From contig CP155566.1 of assembly GCA_039696685.1 (NCBI GenBank), positions 1,984,001-2,048,000 of the forward strand: a stretch of DNA of 64,000 nucleotides, read 5' to 3'. Below are positions 49,676 through 60,138 of the stretch, piece by piece. The DNA comes from Vibrio sp. CDRSL-10 TSBA. Its GTDB lineage: Bacteria; Pseudomonadota; Gammaproteobacteria; Enterobacterales; Vibrionaceae. The notes beneath the pieces were generated by a model. The model was not told the origin of the DNA, searched no databases, and was given only the letters and a program-made list of their open reading frames with translations. The position numbers and the translations under genes were made by a program. Position 1 is the first letter of the stretch, and each line of letters begins with the position of its first letter.

Positions 49676-50359
49676 ATGAGTAGCAAGTGGGTTTGGGGAA
49701 TTCTGCTTATCGGGATTATCTTAACAGTCAGTATTGTATTGGGCCCTTCCCTTACTCTGGAAAATGCCAAATTACAGCAATCATTACTCAATGATTATAT
49801 TCAGAGCCATTTAATTTCAGCTGCCGCTATTTATTTCTTCAGCTACCTTGTGATCACAGCACTATCTATTCCGGGCGCAGCGGTTGTGACACTGCTGGGG
49901 GCCGCTCTGTTTGGTTTCTGGTTAAGCCTGCTGCTGGTCTCATTTGCCAGTACCCTGGGCGCCACACTGGCTTTTCTCAGCAGTCGATTTCTGCTGCGTG
50001 AATGGGTGCAAAAGCGATTTGGCGCCAAGTTGGAAACCATCAACCGCGGTATGGAGCGTGATGGCGCTTTTTACCTGTTCTCCTTACGCCTGATCCCGGT
50101 GTTTCCGTTTTTTCTGATTAACTTACTGATGGGACTGACAACCATTAAAGCCACCCGCTATTACTGGGTCAGCCAATTAGGTATGCTGCCTGGCACTGCG
50201 GTGTACCTGAATGCCGGCACCCAGCTTGCCCAGATTGACTCACTGGCAGGTATCGTCTCGCCCTCAGTGCTGCTGGCTTTTGCTCTATTGGGGGTATTCC
50301 CATTGCTAATGAAATGGCTACTCAATAAGCTTCCCCATCGTCGCTCCGATGCCACTTAA
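49676..50359 (+). CDS. TVP38/TMEM64 (DedA-like SNARE-associated) membrane protein
   Basis: A 227-residue inner-membrane protein from the ATG at 49676, which follows CAGGAG at 5 bases; the longer frame to 49586 lacks support and runs into the tandem repeat. Several helices surround the family motif ALSIPGAAVVTLLGAALFGFWLSLLLVSFASTLGATLAFLSSRFLLREWVQKRFG, then FYLFSLRLIPVFPFFLINLLMGLT. Related to E. coli YdjX/YdjZ; DedA-type proteins move lipid carriers in some bacteria, but the substrate here is unknown. A DUF2007 gene follows 17 bases later. Confidence 0.85.
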   Translation: MSSKWVWGILLIGIILTVSIVLGPSLTLENAKLQQSLLNDYIQSHLISAAAIYFFSYLVITALSIPGAAVVTLLGAALFGFWLSLLLVSFASTLGATLAFLSSRFLLREWVQKRFGAKLETINRGMERDGAFYLFSLRLIPVFPFFLINLLMGLTTIKATRYYWVSQLGMLPGTAVYLNAGTQLAQIDSLAGIVSPSVLLAFALLGVFPLLMKWLLNKLPHRRSDAT

Positions 50360-50376
50360 CCGGATGTATACAGTCT

Positions 50377-50696
50377 ATGAAGATATTCATTGCCGCTAAC
50401 CCGACCGACGCGCACCTGTTGTGCGAATTACTCAAGCAAGCCGGAATAGTCTGTGATGTACGCGGTGAAGGGTTATTTGGCCTGCGCGGCGAATTGCCGC
50501 TCAATGATGATACTGCTCCGTATATCTGGCTCTTTCACCCCGAACAGCGAGAGCAGGCACGAGAAAACTGATTGAAGAATACATACGTCCCGTCGCCGAC
50601 AGCACAACGAAGGCATGGCGTTGTCACTATTGTGGTGAAATCAATGAAGCGCAATTTGCCCTGTGCTGGCAGTGCGGAAAAGCTGACCAAGAGTAG
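50377..50696 (+). CDS. DUF2007 domain plus zinc ribbon protein (frameshifted)
   Basis: The N-terminal part (KIFIAANPTDAHLLCELLKQAGIVCDVRGEGLFGLRGELP) is a DUF2007 putative signal-transducing domain. In the second frame lies a zinc ribbon, WRCHYCGEINEAQFALCWQCGK (two C-x-x-C pairs), ending at TAG 50694-50696. The join is at 50563-50568, where GAAAAC occurs. Either two A are extra (giving ARELIEEYIRP) or one A is missing (AREKLIEEYIRP). About 105 residues. It is likely co-transcribed with the TVP38-type gene. Confidence 0.72.
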
Positions 50697-50711
50697 TGAG
50701 TGCAATAATCC

Positions 50712-51545
50712 TCAGCTCTGTACAAGCGATCGGATGATACTCGGCGAAACAGCAACATGCTGCTGAATAAAACCAATTGAAACCTGATTGAAGTGCTCAG
50801 GTTGCTCAACGTTACAAACATGGCCGCAATCAGGTATCTGGTATAATTCACTGTGACGGTGCGCAGCAACCATCTCTTTCACCGGTTCAATAAACATATA
50901 ATCCTTCTCTCCCATCAAATAGAGAGTAGGAATCGCACTGTCCTTCTGTTTGAAATAGCCCATCAGCGGATTGACATCAGCCGCAAGAGTAAACCAGCGT
51001 TTAAACTCTTTCTGACACAACTTTTTCGCTTCACGAATAAATAAATGGCGTGACTCTTTCTGACTGCGATGCGGCATGACAATGTAGGCAAATAAACGAT
51101 ACAGCCACATGTAAGGAATGATGTGCTGGCCGAGGCGTCCGAGCTGAACCAGTATCTGAGAGCGGACATTAAAGCGGGTAACTGCACCGCCCAGCACCAT
51201 AGACGAAATCCGTTCAGCCGACACTTCAGCGATATTACGTACGATAATAGTTCCCAAAGACATAGCGACAAAGTGAGCAGTGCGGATATGCAGGTGATCC
51301 ATCACACACAGTACATCCTGAGTCACGGAGTGGAAGGTATAACGGTGAGAGATTAACTCTTTGAGCAATTTGCCGGACTTACCATGCCCGCGCAGATCAA
51401 TCAGCAATAAGTTAAAGTGCTGCTTATAGGCTTTAATTTGCTTAAACCAAATCGACGAACTGCCTCCGGCACCATGCACAAATACCACCCACTCCGAGCT
51501 GGATGGATGCAGATACGTTTTATGGAACAAGATGTTGTCAGACAT
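50712..51545 (-). CDS. Alpha/beta hydrolase
   Basis: A 277-residue alpha/beta-hydrolase fold protein without a signal peptide. The oxyanion strand VVFVHGAGGSSSIWFKQI, the LLIDLRGHGKS strand, the nucleophile elbow and the terminal GEKDYMFIEPV (acid) and DCGHVCNVEQPEHF (His) are all present. The elbow reads FVAMSLGT: the first Gly of G-x-S-x-G is Ala, a tolerated variant. An insertion between residues 130 and 200 forms a helical lid. No specific substrate can be named. It has its own promoter, convergent with the DUF2007 gene. Confidence 0.8.
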   Translation of the reverse strand: MSDNILFHKTYLHPSSSEWVVFVHGAGGSSSIWFKQIKAYKQHFNLLLIDLRGHGKSGKLLKELISHRYTFHSVTQDVLCVMDHLHIRTAHFVAMSLGTIIVRNIAEVSAERISSMVLGGAVTRFNVRSQILVQLGRLGQHIIPYMWLYRLFAYIVMPHRSQKESRHLFIREAKKLCQKEFKRWFTLAADVNPLMGYFKQKDSAIPTLYLMGEKDYMFIEPVKEMVAAHRHSELYQIPDCGHVCNVEQPEHFNQVSIGFIQQHVAVSPSIIRSLVQS

Positions 51546-51649
51546 TAGTAAACAGGCTCAGTTATCACTCGCGCACAGACTACCATAATCTGTGCCCGCG
51601 TCAGTCATTCAACACCGATAACTGTACGCAAAATGAGCCATTTGCCATA

Positions 51650-51676
51650 AAAAAACGGAATGCTTTCACATTCCGT
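51650..51676 (-). terminator. Terminator of glgCA
   Basis: On the minus strand ACGGAATG and CATTCCGT pair around a 6-base loop and are followed by seven T. It lies about 50 bases after glgA. Confidence 0.85.
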
Positions 51677-51727
51677 CCATAGACCTTGTCCATTCAAAGC
51701 CAGATATCGGCCTTCATCTGCTCCGGA

Positions 51728-53195
51728 TTAATCAAACCGGGCCAGACGATACATTTTGACATATTCCAGCGCCGACTCACTCCAGCTGAAATCGGTGGCC
51801 ATCGCGCGCTGCTGCACTTTTAGCATCTCATCCGGATGTTGCAGGTAAAACAGTAAAGCACGTTGCATCGTAATCAGCAGAGCTTCAGGTGACGGCTCCT
51901 GAAAGCCAAAACCGGTCGCCTCATGCGGATACTTGTCATAATCATGTACTGTGTCTTTCAGGCCGCCAACCTCGCGAACAATAGGCAAAGTACCGTAAGC
52001 CATACTGTAGATTTGGTTCAGACCACAGGCCTCAAACTCTGACGGCATCAGGAAGAAATCTGAGCCAGCTTCAACCAGGTGGGCAAATCGATTGCTGTAG
52101 GCTTCGACAAACGCAAACTTGTCCGCGTGAGCAGCGGCAATCTTATGCAGCTTAGCCGCAACTTCAGGCTCACCGGTTCCCACAATCACCAACTGCACGT
52201 CATTACGCAGGAAACTGCTCAAGAATAGGCAGAATGTAATGGAAACCTTTCTGATGAGTCAGGCGGCACACCATGCCAAACATGGGAATATCGCGTTGCG
52301 GTAACTGCAGTTCAGTTTGCAATGCCGCTTTGCTGGCTGCCTTTCCGGCACGCAGTGATACGGCGTCATCGCTGTAGGTTTGCGGCAGGTAATTGTCGGT
52401 TTTCGGGTTCCATTCTGAATAGTCACAACCATTCACAATGCCGTGCAAATCACGGGCACGATGGACAAAATCATCAACCAGGCCGTGTGAGCCGAGTGGT
52501 GTCAGCAACTCTGATGCGTAGTTCGGGCTAACCGCATTAATCTTATCGGCAAACGCGATACCAGCGCGCAACATGCTGATGTGATCATGACCATATTGCA
52601 GAAATTCCATTCCCGATAAATTGAGTTCCGGGATCACTTCCAGCTGATGGTAAGAAAAAATACCCTTGAAAATGGCGTTGTGGATGGTCAGGACACTCTT
52701 TACATCCTCAAAATAACCATCATCCTGATAGCGGGTTTTGAGCAAAAACGGAACCAGTCCGGTATGCCAGTCATTGGCGTGGATAATATCCGGTTTGATA
52801 CCCAGTTTAGGCAGTACGTCCAGGCAGGCGGAAGAGAAGAAACCAAAACGCTCTCCATTGTCCGGATACGCCTGGTTACCTTCAGCATAAAGCTGAGGAC
52901 GGTCAAAATACTGGTCGCAATCGATGAGGTAAACCGGCACGCCATCGAGTTCACGCTGGCGTACCTGATAACGGATATGCGGCCAATGGGTCAGTTCGGT
53001 ATCAAGGATCACCGGAGCTGAATCTTTATCTGCAATTGTGCGATAACCAGGCAGTACAATCGCTACCTGGTGGCCAAGTTCAGCCAGTGCTTTAGGCAGT
53101 GCCTTAGCGACATCCGCTAAGCCACCACTCTTCACCAACCCTTCGGCTTCTGATACAACAAACCAAACATTAATGTGTTCAAGGTTAGAATCCAA
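51728..53195 (-). CDS. glgA: Glycogen synthase (frameshifted)
   Basis: GT5 starch/glycogen synthase that adds glucose from ADP-glucose to the glycogen chain. The N-terminal KSGGLADVAKALPKAL (the KTGGL motif), HANDWHTGLVP and HGIVNGCDYSEWNP are present; the second lobe has SEFEACGLNQIYSMAYGTLPIVREVGGLKDTV, with the conserved E-x-x-G-L. The frame breaks at 52211-52215 (plus-strand GAAAC); GAAC restores LPILEQFLRNDVQLVIVGTGEPEV. The corrected length is 488 residues. The start appears to be a TTG at 53195 with AAGGAA upstream, inside the end of glgC. Confidence 0.94.
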
Positions 53196-54402
53196 CTTTT
53201 GTTCCTTTTGCTATGACAACGATCCCCTCGTCGGACACATGGAAACGTTGTCTGTCCAATTCCAAGTCTTCGCCGATGATAGTCCCTGGGGCGATCTCCA
53301 CATTTTTGTCGATAATGGCGCGCTTAACTGTGCAGCCTGCACCAATTTTCACGTCTCCCAAGATAACAGATTCACTAATGTAAGAGCCAGTGCCAATGTT
53401 ACTGCGATACCCCAAAACCGACTTATAAATCTTCGAAGCCTGGATGTAGCTACCGCCAGAAACCAGGCTGTCTTTAATGGTGACCTTCTTATCGCCGACA
53501 TCGACAAAGGTAGCCGGTGGCAGTGGCGGATAATAGGTATGCAGCGGCCAGCTACGATTATACAGGGAGAATGGCGGCTCTTTATCAAGCAGATCCATAT
53601 GCGCTGACCAGTAAGACTCTATCGTACCCACATCACGCCAGTAGCTGGACTCCTTCTCGCCTTTAATTCTATTGGTAGAAAAGTCATAAACATACACGCC
53701 GCCTTCCGGGAACATTTTCGGAATGATGTCTTTACCAAAGTCATGACTGGAGTTTTCGTTCGCGGCATCCTGACGTAATTCGTCGCATAAAATTTCGGTA
53801 TCAAAAATGTAGTTCCCCATTGATACCAGCGCCCACTCCGGTTCACCCGGAATGGATTTAGGGCATTCAGGCTTCTCTTCAAAGCCAACCATCAGCCCGT
53901 CTTCATTGACTTCGATAACCCCGAACGAAGATGCCTGCGAAATAGGCATACGAATCGCAGAAACCGTCATACGAGCTTCCTGGCGACGGTGGTAATCCAG
54001 CATCTGACGAATGTCCATTTTGTAGATATGATCAGAACCAAAAATACACACCTGATCTGCTTCCGAGATTTCGACAAAACGCAGGTTCTGATAGATCGCA
54101 TCTGCCGTGCCTTCATACCAACGTTTGCCATCGCGCATCTGGGCCGGAATGGTATCGATAAAACGGTCACGAATACTGGAGACGTTCCACCCTTTTTTCA
54201 TATGCAGGTAGAGTGATTGAGATTTAAATTGCGTCAGTACGTAGAGACGCATTATGTCCGCGTTAACGAAGTTATTCAGCGCGAAGTCAATCAATCGGTA
54301 ACTGCCGCCAAACGGCACGGCAGGTTTGGTTCTGGAAGCGGTCAGCGGCATCAGTCTGGAACCTTCGCCACCGGCTAAAATCATACCTAGTACACCAGTC
54401 AT
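53185..54402 (-). CDS. glgC: Glucose-1-phosphate adenylyltransferase
   Basis: Makes ADP-glucose from ATP and glucose-1-phosphate, the regulated first step of glycogen synthesis. It has 405 residues, intact. The N-terminal pyrophosphorylase motif LGMILAGGEGSRLMPLTASRTKPAVPFGG, the WYEGTADAIYQNLRF and GSDHIYKMD segments, and VGFEEKPE are diagnostic. The C-terminus is a left-handed beta-helix. It overlaps glgA by 11 bases and is first in the glgCA operon. The allosteric N-terminal extension of enteric GlgC is absent. Confidence 0.95.
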   Translation of the reverse strand: MTGVLGMILAGGEGSRLMPLTASRTKPAVPFGGSYRLIDFALNNFVNADIMRLYVLTQFKSQSLYLHMKKGWNVSSIRDRFIDTIPAQMRDGKRWYEGTADAIYQNLRFVEISEADQVCIFGSDHIYKMDIRQMLDYHRRQEARMTVSAIRMPISQASSFGVIEVNEDGLMVGFEEKPECPKSIPGEPEWALVSMGNYIFDTEILCDELRQDAANENSSHDFGKDIIPKMFPEGGVYVYDFSTNRIKGEKESSYWRDVGTIESYWSAHMDLLDKEPPFSLYNRSWPLHTYYPPLPPATFVDVGDKKVTIKDSLVSGGSYIQASKIYKSVLGYRSNIGTGSYISESVILGDVKIGAGCTVKRAIIDKNVEIAPGTIIGEDLELDRQRFHVSDEGIVVIAKGTKVGF

Positions 54403-54812
54403 TATTATTCTCCATTTTTTGTATTGCGCTCGTCATATCTGAAAGATGGGGGAAGACGGCGTTTTCCTCTCAACCGGTAACATTACAGACAGCTAGCAGA
54501 TGCGTGGGGAAACGCAAAATGCAACCAGTTGGTTAATCTACTTTATCTAAACCGTACAGGAATACAATTCAAGAATCAGCATTCGCTAATGGAATCTGTT
54601 GTTGCGTTTCCAACACCTAATACCGCTCACAAAATAGGGGTTTATTAATACCTAAAAACTAACAATTCCGTTACGGCTTTCGCCTAAAGCGATGAATATT
54701 CAACCAGCAGTGTAGGAGTGAAATGTGACAGAGGATACCGTCAAGTGACGATGTTCATAACCAGGTTAGAAAATTGCGACACAAACTCACTTTTACTTGG
54801 TACGACAATGAT
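54403..54812. other. Spacer between topA and glgC
   Basis: About 410 bases. It must contain the glgC promoter at its left edge. I see no gene, repeat or operator that I can defend. The open frames in it do not resemble proteins. Confidence 0.55.
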
Positions 54813-54838
54813 AAAAAAGGCAGCCGATTGGCTGCCTT
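54813..54838 (-). terminator. Terminator of topA
   Basis: On the minus strand GGCAGCC-AATC-GGCTGCC is followed by six T, about 35 bases after the topA stop. Confidence 0.88.
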
Positions 54839-54872
54839 AGATATGTGTAACGCGCTCGTTAACAATAACTCG

Positions 54873-57505
54873 TTACTTTGCGTTCTTACGCTTGTCCGTG
54901 ATTTCCCACTTACCGTCGTTAAACAGTGCGGTCCATCCTGACGGTTTGCCGTCATCCTCAGTACGTACGTAATGCTCTTTACTCTTACGACTGAAGCGGA
55001 CCACTGCCGGACGACCATCCGGGTCGTGAGTCGGTGCATCGGCCAGATAATGGAATTTCTCTGAAATACGATCTTTGTATTTCGCCAGCTCTTCTACCAA
55101 CGGCGCACGGGTTTCACGTGATTTCGGGAAGTTGCTTGCCGCAAAGAACAGACCGGACGCACCATCACGCAGCACAAAGTATGCGTCTGAGTTTTCACAC
55201 GGTAACTCAGGGAAATGGACCGGATCTTCTTTTGGTGGTGCAACTTCACCGTTTTTCAGAATCTTACGTGTGTTCTTACAGGTTTCGCTGGTGCAATCCA
55301 TGTATTTTCCGAAACGGCCGTTTTTCAGCATCATATCAGAACCACATTTGTCACACTCAACCACAGGGCCATCGTAGCCCTTCACCTTAAACTCACCCTT
55401 CTCAACAATGTAGCCGTCGCAGTTCGGGTTGTTACCACACACATGCAGCTTACGCTTATCATCGATAAGGTACGCATCCATTGCGGTTTCACAGATAGGA
55501 CAACGCTTCTTGGCACGCAGTGCAGCAGTTTCAACGTCTTCTTCCAGAACGTTGATAATGCCCTCTTCATCGCCTAAGTTGATCGTCGTCTTACAACGCT
55601 CTTTCGGTGGCAGTGCATAACCGGAACAACCCAGGAACACACCAGTTGAGGCAGTACGAATGCCCATCGGGCGCTCACAGGTCGGACAAAGAATATCGGT
55701 CATCACGATATGGTTCGGCTTCATACCGCCGTGATCTTCATCCTGCTCAGCTTGTTCCAGATTGTGGCTGAAATCTTCAAAGAAGTTATCCAGCACACCT
55801 TTCCAGTTGGTTTCACCTTCCGCAATCTGGTCCAGTTTCTGTTCCATGCGGGCGGTAAAATCGTAGTTCATCAGATCTTCAAAACTGTCATCCAGGCGGT
55901 CGGTCACGATCTCGCCCATCTTCTCTGCGTAGAAACGGCGCTGATCAACTTTGACGTAGCCACGATCCTGAATGGTCGAGATGATGGATGCGTAGGTTGA
56001 AGGACGGCCGATACCACGTTTTTCCAGTTTCTTTAACCAGCGCAGCTTCAGTGTAACGTGCCGGCGGCTTCGTAAAGTGCTGTTTCGGATCCAGTTTTTC
56101 CAGAGCCAGAGTTTCACCAACCTGTACCGCTGGCAGAATCTGGTCTTCATTTTTACCCAGAGGACGTTGTACGCGAGTCCAGCCATCAAATTTGAGAATA
56201 CGACCTTTCGCTTTCAGGGTGTACTCGTCCGCTTTAACGCTGACGGTGGTTGAATCGTACTTAGCCGGCGTCATCTGACAAGCGACAAACTGGTTCCAGA
56301 TAAGTGCATACAGTTTGTGAGCGTCCGCTTCCATCCCTTCCAGGTCTTCCGCTTTAACAGACACGCTTGAAGGACGAATCGCTTCGTGCGCTTCCTGAGC
56401 ACCTTCTTTGCTGCCGTACACATTCGGCTTGCCAGGCAGGTAAGCATCACCAAATTCACTGGTAATGTAGTCACGTACTGCGTCTACCGCTTCTGAACTC
56501 AGGTTCGTCGAGTCGGTACGCATGTAAGTGATGTAACCCGCTTCATACAAACGCTGAGCCAGCATCATGGTTTTCTTAACGCCGTAGCCCAGACGCGTAC
56601 TGGCCGCCTGCTGCAGGGTTGAGGTGATAAACGGTGCCGACGGTTTACTGCTGGTTGGCTTGTCTTCGCGTTTACACACTTCGTAGCGCGCTTTTTGCAA
56701 CGCAGCTACCGCAGCCATAGCGTCAGTTTCGTTAGACGGTTTGAAGGCCACACCGTCTTTCTGAGCCACCAGCAGACGGAATGCTTCCTGACTTGGCGTC
56801 AGAGTGTCAGCGTGGATATCCCAGAACTCTTCCGGTACAAACGCTTTAATTTCGCGCTCGCGCTCCACCAGCAGTTTTACCGCCACAGACTGAACGCGAC
56901 CGGCTGATAAGCCTCGTGCCACTTTTTTCCATAGCAGAGGTGACACCATAAAGCCCACCACGCGGTCCATAAAGCGACGCGCCTGCTGAGCATTCACGCC
57001 AGCCATGTTCAACTCTCCAGGCTGCTGGAAAGCTTGCTGAATAGCGTTTCTTGGTGATTTCGTTAAACACAACACGTTTATATCGCTCTTCATCGCCACC
57101 GATGATCTCACGAAGGTGCCAAGCGATAGCCTCTCCCTCGCGGTCCAAATCGGTTGCGAGATAAACGCTGTCTGCGTCTTTCGCTAACTTTTGCAGTTCG
57201 GCAACGACTTTTTCCTTGCCGGGTAGAATCTGGTAATTGGCTTCCCAATCATGGTATGGGTCAATACCCATTTTCTTGATCAGTGCAGCACGGTCCTTCT
57301 CTTTCTTCAGGCGTGCTTTTTCTTCCGCACTTAACTCTTTGCTTGAGACAGGTGCAGCTTTCTTTTTCGTCGCCGTGCTTTGACCGGCGGTTGGCAGATC
57401 GCGGACATGACCGACACTAGACTTCACAATAAAGTCTTTGCCAAGATATTTATTGATCGTTTTGGCCTTGGCTGGCGACTCCACTATAACGAGTGATTTA
57501 CCCAT
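54873..57505 (-). CDS. topA: DNA topoisomerase I (two frameshifts)
   Basis: Type IA topoisomerase that removes negative supercoils. The Toprim domain opens [22 protein letters not shown], with the acidic triad in TDLDREGEA. The active-site tyrosine lies in [14 protein letters not shown]. The C-terminus has several four-cysteine zinc fingers ([11 protein letters not shown].., [12 protein letters not shown].., [11 protein letters not shown]..) and a basic tail. Breaks at 57046-57050 and 56037-56041 are GAAAC on the coding strand; GAAC gives [20 protein letters not shown] and [20 protein letters not shown]. The corrected length is 876 residues. ATG 57505 matches the family; TTG 57517 is an artefact of the open frame. 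Confidence 0.96.
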
Positions 57506-57844
57506 AATTTGACTCAAATGTCCTTAATCACTATGCGAACAGTAAATCGCATGACGTTCTACAATATTGCTTCTTTTTTTACTATCGAGCCGAATAAAGA
57601 GAAGATCAACAGGTTTTTAAAAAAATCCACTTATTTGCTCGACAAATCGACGAAACCTCACTCGTCGCAGGAAATCCCGCACATACTAAAATGACTTGCG
57701 TGGCAGCGCGACTGCAAACAGGTGAAATATGGAACAAATCACAGATTAGTCAAATGCAGCAATCTCATTTTTCCTGTTTTTGATCATGGTATTTGCGTGT
57801 CACAACCCTAAACTGGCAACACATGACTACCGAGGAGACCAGTT
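57506..57844. other. Divergent spacer topA-yciN
   Basis: 339 bases with the promoters of topA and yciN presumably back to back. A run of A and T around 57570-57630 is the only notable feature; no gene or RNA is evident. Confidence 0.55.
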
Positions 57845-58093
57845 ATGACTAGCAAAACCCACATCAGCGAATTCGATCTGCTGCTCATCGCCAACCAACT
57901 GATTCAAGAGCATGAAAGTTACATCGAAGGCATGCGCGCAGACAGTGTGGAAGAGAAAGCCGATGTTCTGGTGTTCAAAGGAAATTACTTTCTCGATTCA
58001 AACGGTATGCCGACCGAAAAGACAACAGCGGTGTTCAATATGTTTAAATATCTGGCTCATCAACTATCCAAAGAGTTTACGCTGCAAAAATAA
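57845..58093 (+). CDS. yciN: YciN family protein (DUF2498)
   Basis: An 82-residue soluble protein closely following E. coli YciN: a helical start (ISEFDLLLIANQLIQEHESYIEGMRA), then VLVFKGNYFLDSNGMPTEKTTAVFNMFKYLAHQLS. Function unknown. The family is also next to topA in E. coli, which supports orthology. The ATG is preceded by GAGGAGACC, a strong ribosome-binding site. A terminator follows within a few bases. Confidence 0.88.
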   Translation: MTSKTHISEFDLLLIANQLIQEHESYIEGMRADSVEEKADVLVFKGNYFLDSNGMPTEKTTAVFNMFKYLAHQLSKEFTLQK

Positions 58094-58094
58094 T

Positions 58095-58117
58095 AAAAGC
58101 CTCTTAAAGAGGCTTTT
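58095..58117. terminator. Terminator between yciN and aroA
   Basis: AAAAGCCTCT pairs with AGAGGCTTTT around TAA. Symmetrical flanks allow use by yciN and by convergent aroA. Confidence 0.82.
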
Positions 58118-58154
58118 ATATCAATAGCTTTGTGTAACTATTTTTTAAATAACT

Positions 58155-59442
58155 TTACTCGGCGTGACTCAGCTGAGCAAACTTATCGAAGTAGTCCGGG
58201 AAACGTCTTCGACGTACACTTAGGATCATTGATGGTGACAGGCGTATCGCTCAATGCGACCAGTGAAAAACACATCGCAATGCGGTGGTCATCATAGGTA
58301 TCGATCGCTGCGTGCGTCAGCTGTGCCGGTGGCGTGATGGTAATGTAATCTTCACCCTCATCCACTATCGCACCAACTTTACGCAATTCTGTTGCCATTG
58401 CCGCCAGACGATCTGTCTCTTTCACACGCCAGTTGTAGACGTTACGAATCGCAGTCGTCCCGTTGGCAAACAGTGCGGTAGTCGCAATGGTCATTGCTGC
58501 ATCCGGAATATGGTTGAAATCTAAGTCAACCGCATTCAGCTCACCACGACGCGCGATAACGTAATCTTCGCCCCATTCAATTTGCGCACCCATTTTTTCT
58601 AATGCGTCAGCAAACTGAATATCACCCTGGATACTGTTTTTACCAATCCCGGTCACTTTCACCTGGCCGCCTTTAATTGCAGCAGCAGCAAGGAAATAAG
58701 AGGCCGAGGATGCATCGCCCTCAACCATGAAATGACCTGGCGAGACATAAGACTGACCGGCAGGAATCACAAACTGCTGGTAATCATTGTTAACGACCTG
58801 CACACCAAACTGCTCCATAATGTGCAGAGTGATGTCAATGTATGGCTTAGAAACCAGCTCACCTTCGATATTGATGGTAATCTGCCCCTGCGCCAGCGGA
58901 GCTGACATCAGAAATGCCGTCAGAAACTGGCTGGAGATTGAACCGTCGATGGATACGCTGCCGGCTTGCAGACCTGTACCCTGAATACGCAGCGGCGGAT
59001 AATTTTCATTTTCCAGATACTCGATTTGAGCACCGGCCTGACGCAGTGCGTCAACCAGATGGCCAATCGGACGCTCTTTCATGCGCGGCTCGCCGGTCAG
59101 GATGAAGTCACCCTCGCCCAGACACAGAGCGGCTGCCAACGGGCGCATCGCTGTGCCGGCATTACCTAAAAACAGCTCCTGAACATCAGTGGCGGTAAAC
59201 GGCTTACCTAATCCTTCCACTTCGCACTCAGTTTTGTCATCAGACAGGCGGTATACCACACCCAACTTAGTCAGGGCGTTCAACATATGACGGATATCGT
59301 CACTGTCGAGCAGGTTAGTCAGGCGGGTTGTGCCTTTAGCAAGCGCTGCCAGTAGCAAGGCGCGGTTTGATACACTTTTTGAACCTGGCAGGTTCACTTG
59401 TCCGTCAATTTTTGCAATGGGTTGTAAAGTGAGGCTTTCCAT
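58155..59442 (-). CDS. aroA: EPSP synthase (frameshifted at the C-terminus)
   Basis: 3-phosphoshikimate 1-carboxyvinyltransferase of the shikimate pathway. Motifs: [22 protein letters not shown] (class I type, phosphoenolpyruvate-site Lys), [51 protein letters not shown] and the R-x-K-E-(T)-D-R signature in [12 protein letters not shown]. The frame breaks at 58200-58204 (plus-strand GAAAC); GAAC gives [20 protein letters not shown] and the stop at 58155-58157. The corrected length is 428 residues. The ATG at 59442 ([14 protein letters not shown]) is the family start; the longer frame upstream is not supported. Confidence 0.95.
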
Positions 59443-59637
59443 TAAAGTTGTGTTTCCTTGCACTGCCGCTACTCCTGTCTTATGCAATGATCGTTACGGC
59501 AGTGAAAATTCTTCGTATCCGCAGACTAACCAAAATCACCACCCAGCGCCAGTGTTAATCGGGGCTTTGAAATGAAATTCTGACGGTTTGCACCTGGGTC
59601 AGTACATTGTCCGCTATCACGCAGTGTCAAACGCGCC

Positions 59638-60094
59638 TCACATCTCTTTATCGACCCTCACTCCATCATTAAAATAGAGGATACGCACCCGATCACCGGC
59701 GGCAAACAGCATCTGGTTGTCGATGTCCTGGATAACGTCAATCAATTTACCATCCTTGGTCTTAATCAGGATTTCGACCAGGCGGTATTCAACCTGATAA
59801 CTCTGATCGCCCTGATGGCGAACGATACCCGCTCCGGCGATAGCACCAACTGCTGTCGCAACCTGTCGTCCGTGCCCGTCACCGAAACTGATGGCCAATC
59901 AAACCACCGACGACGGCACCAAGCAGGGTTTCCCAACCATTAGCCTTAGAATGGACAATGTCCTGCTGAGAGATGTAACGTACTGTATCGACAGTCCCAA
60001 ACACCACCTCATTCACCGGTCTTGCCTGATTTCGCTGATAGGCAGCATTGGCAAAGAGAGGAAAAATCAATAAGATCCAAATCCACTTGTTCAT
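59638..60094 (-). CDS. Glycine-zipper 2TM-domain envelope protein (frameshifted)
   Basis: A signal peptide (WIWILLIFPLFANA) leads to a protein with a glycine zipper at about residues 57-85: LLGAVVGGLIGHQFGDGHGRQVATAVGAIAGAGIV. This is the Rick_17kDa/glycine-zipper 2TM pattern seen in SlyB-like envelope proteins, though no lipobox Cys is present. The frame breaks at 59884-59888 (plus-strand GAAAC); GAAC joins LIGHQF to GDGHGRQ. The corrected length is 151 residues. Probably periplasmic or outer-membrane associated. It is divergent from aat. Function unknown. Confidence 0.78.
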
Positions 60095-60138
60095 GTTTTT
60101 ACTCCTGTCGGGTTCTTGATTACCGGAAAACGCATACT

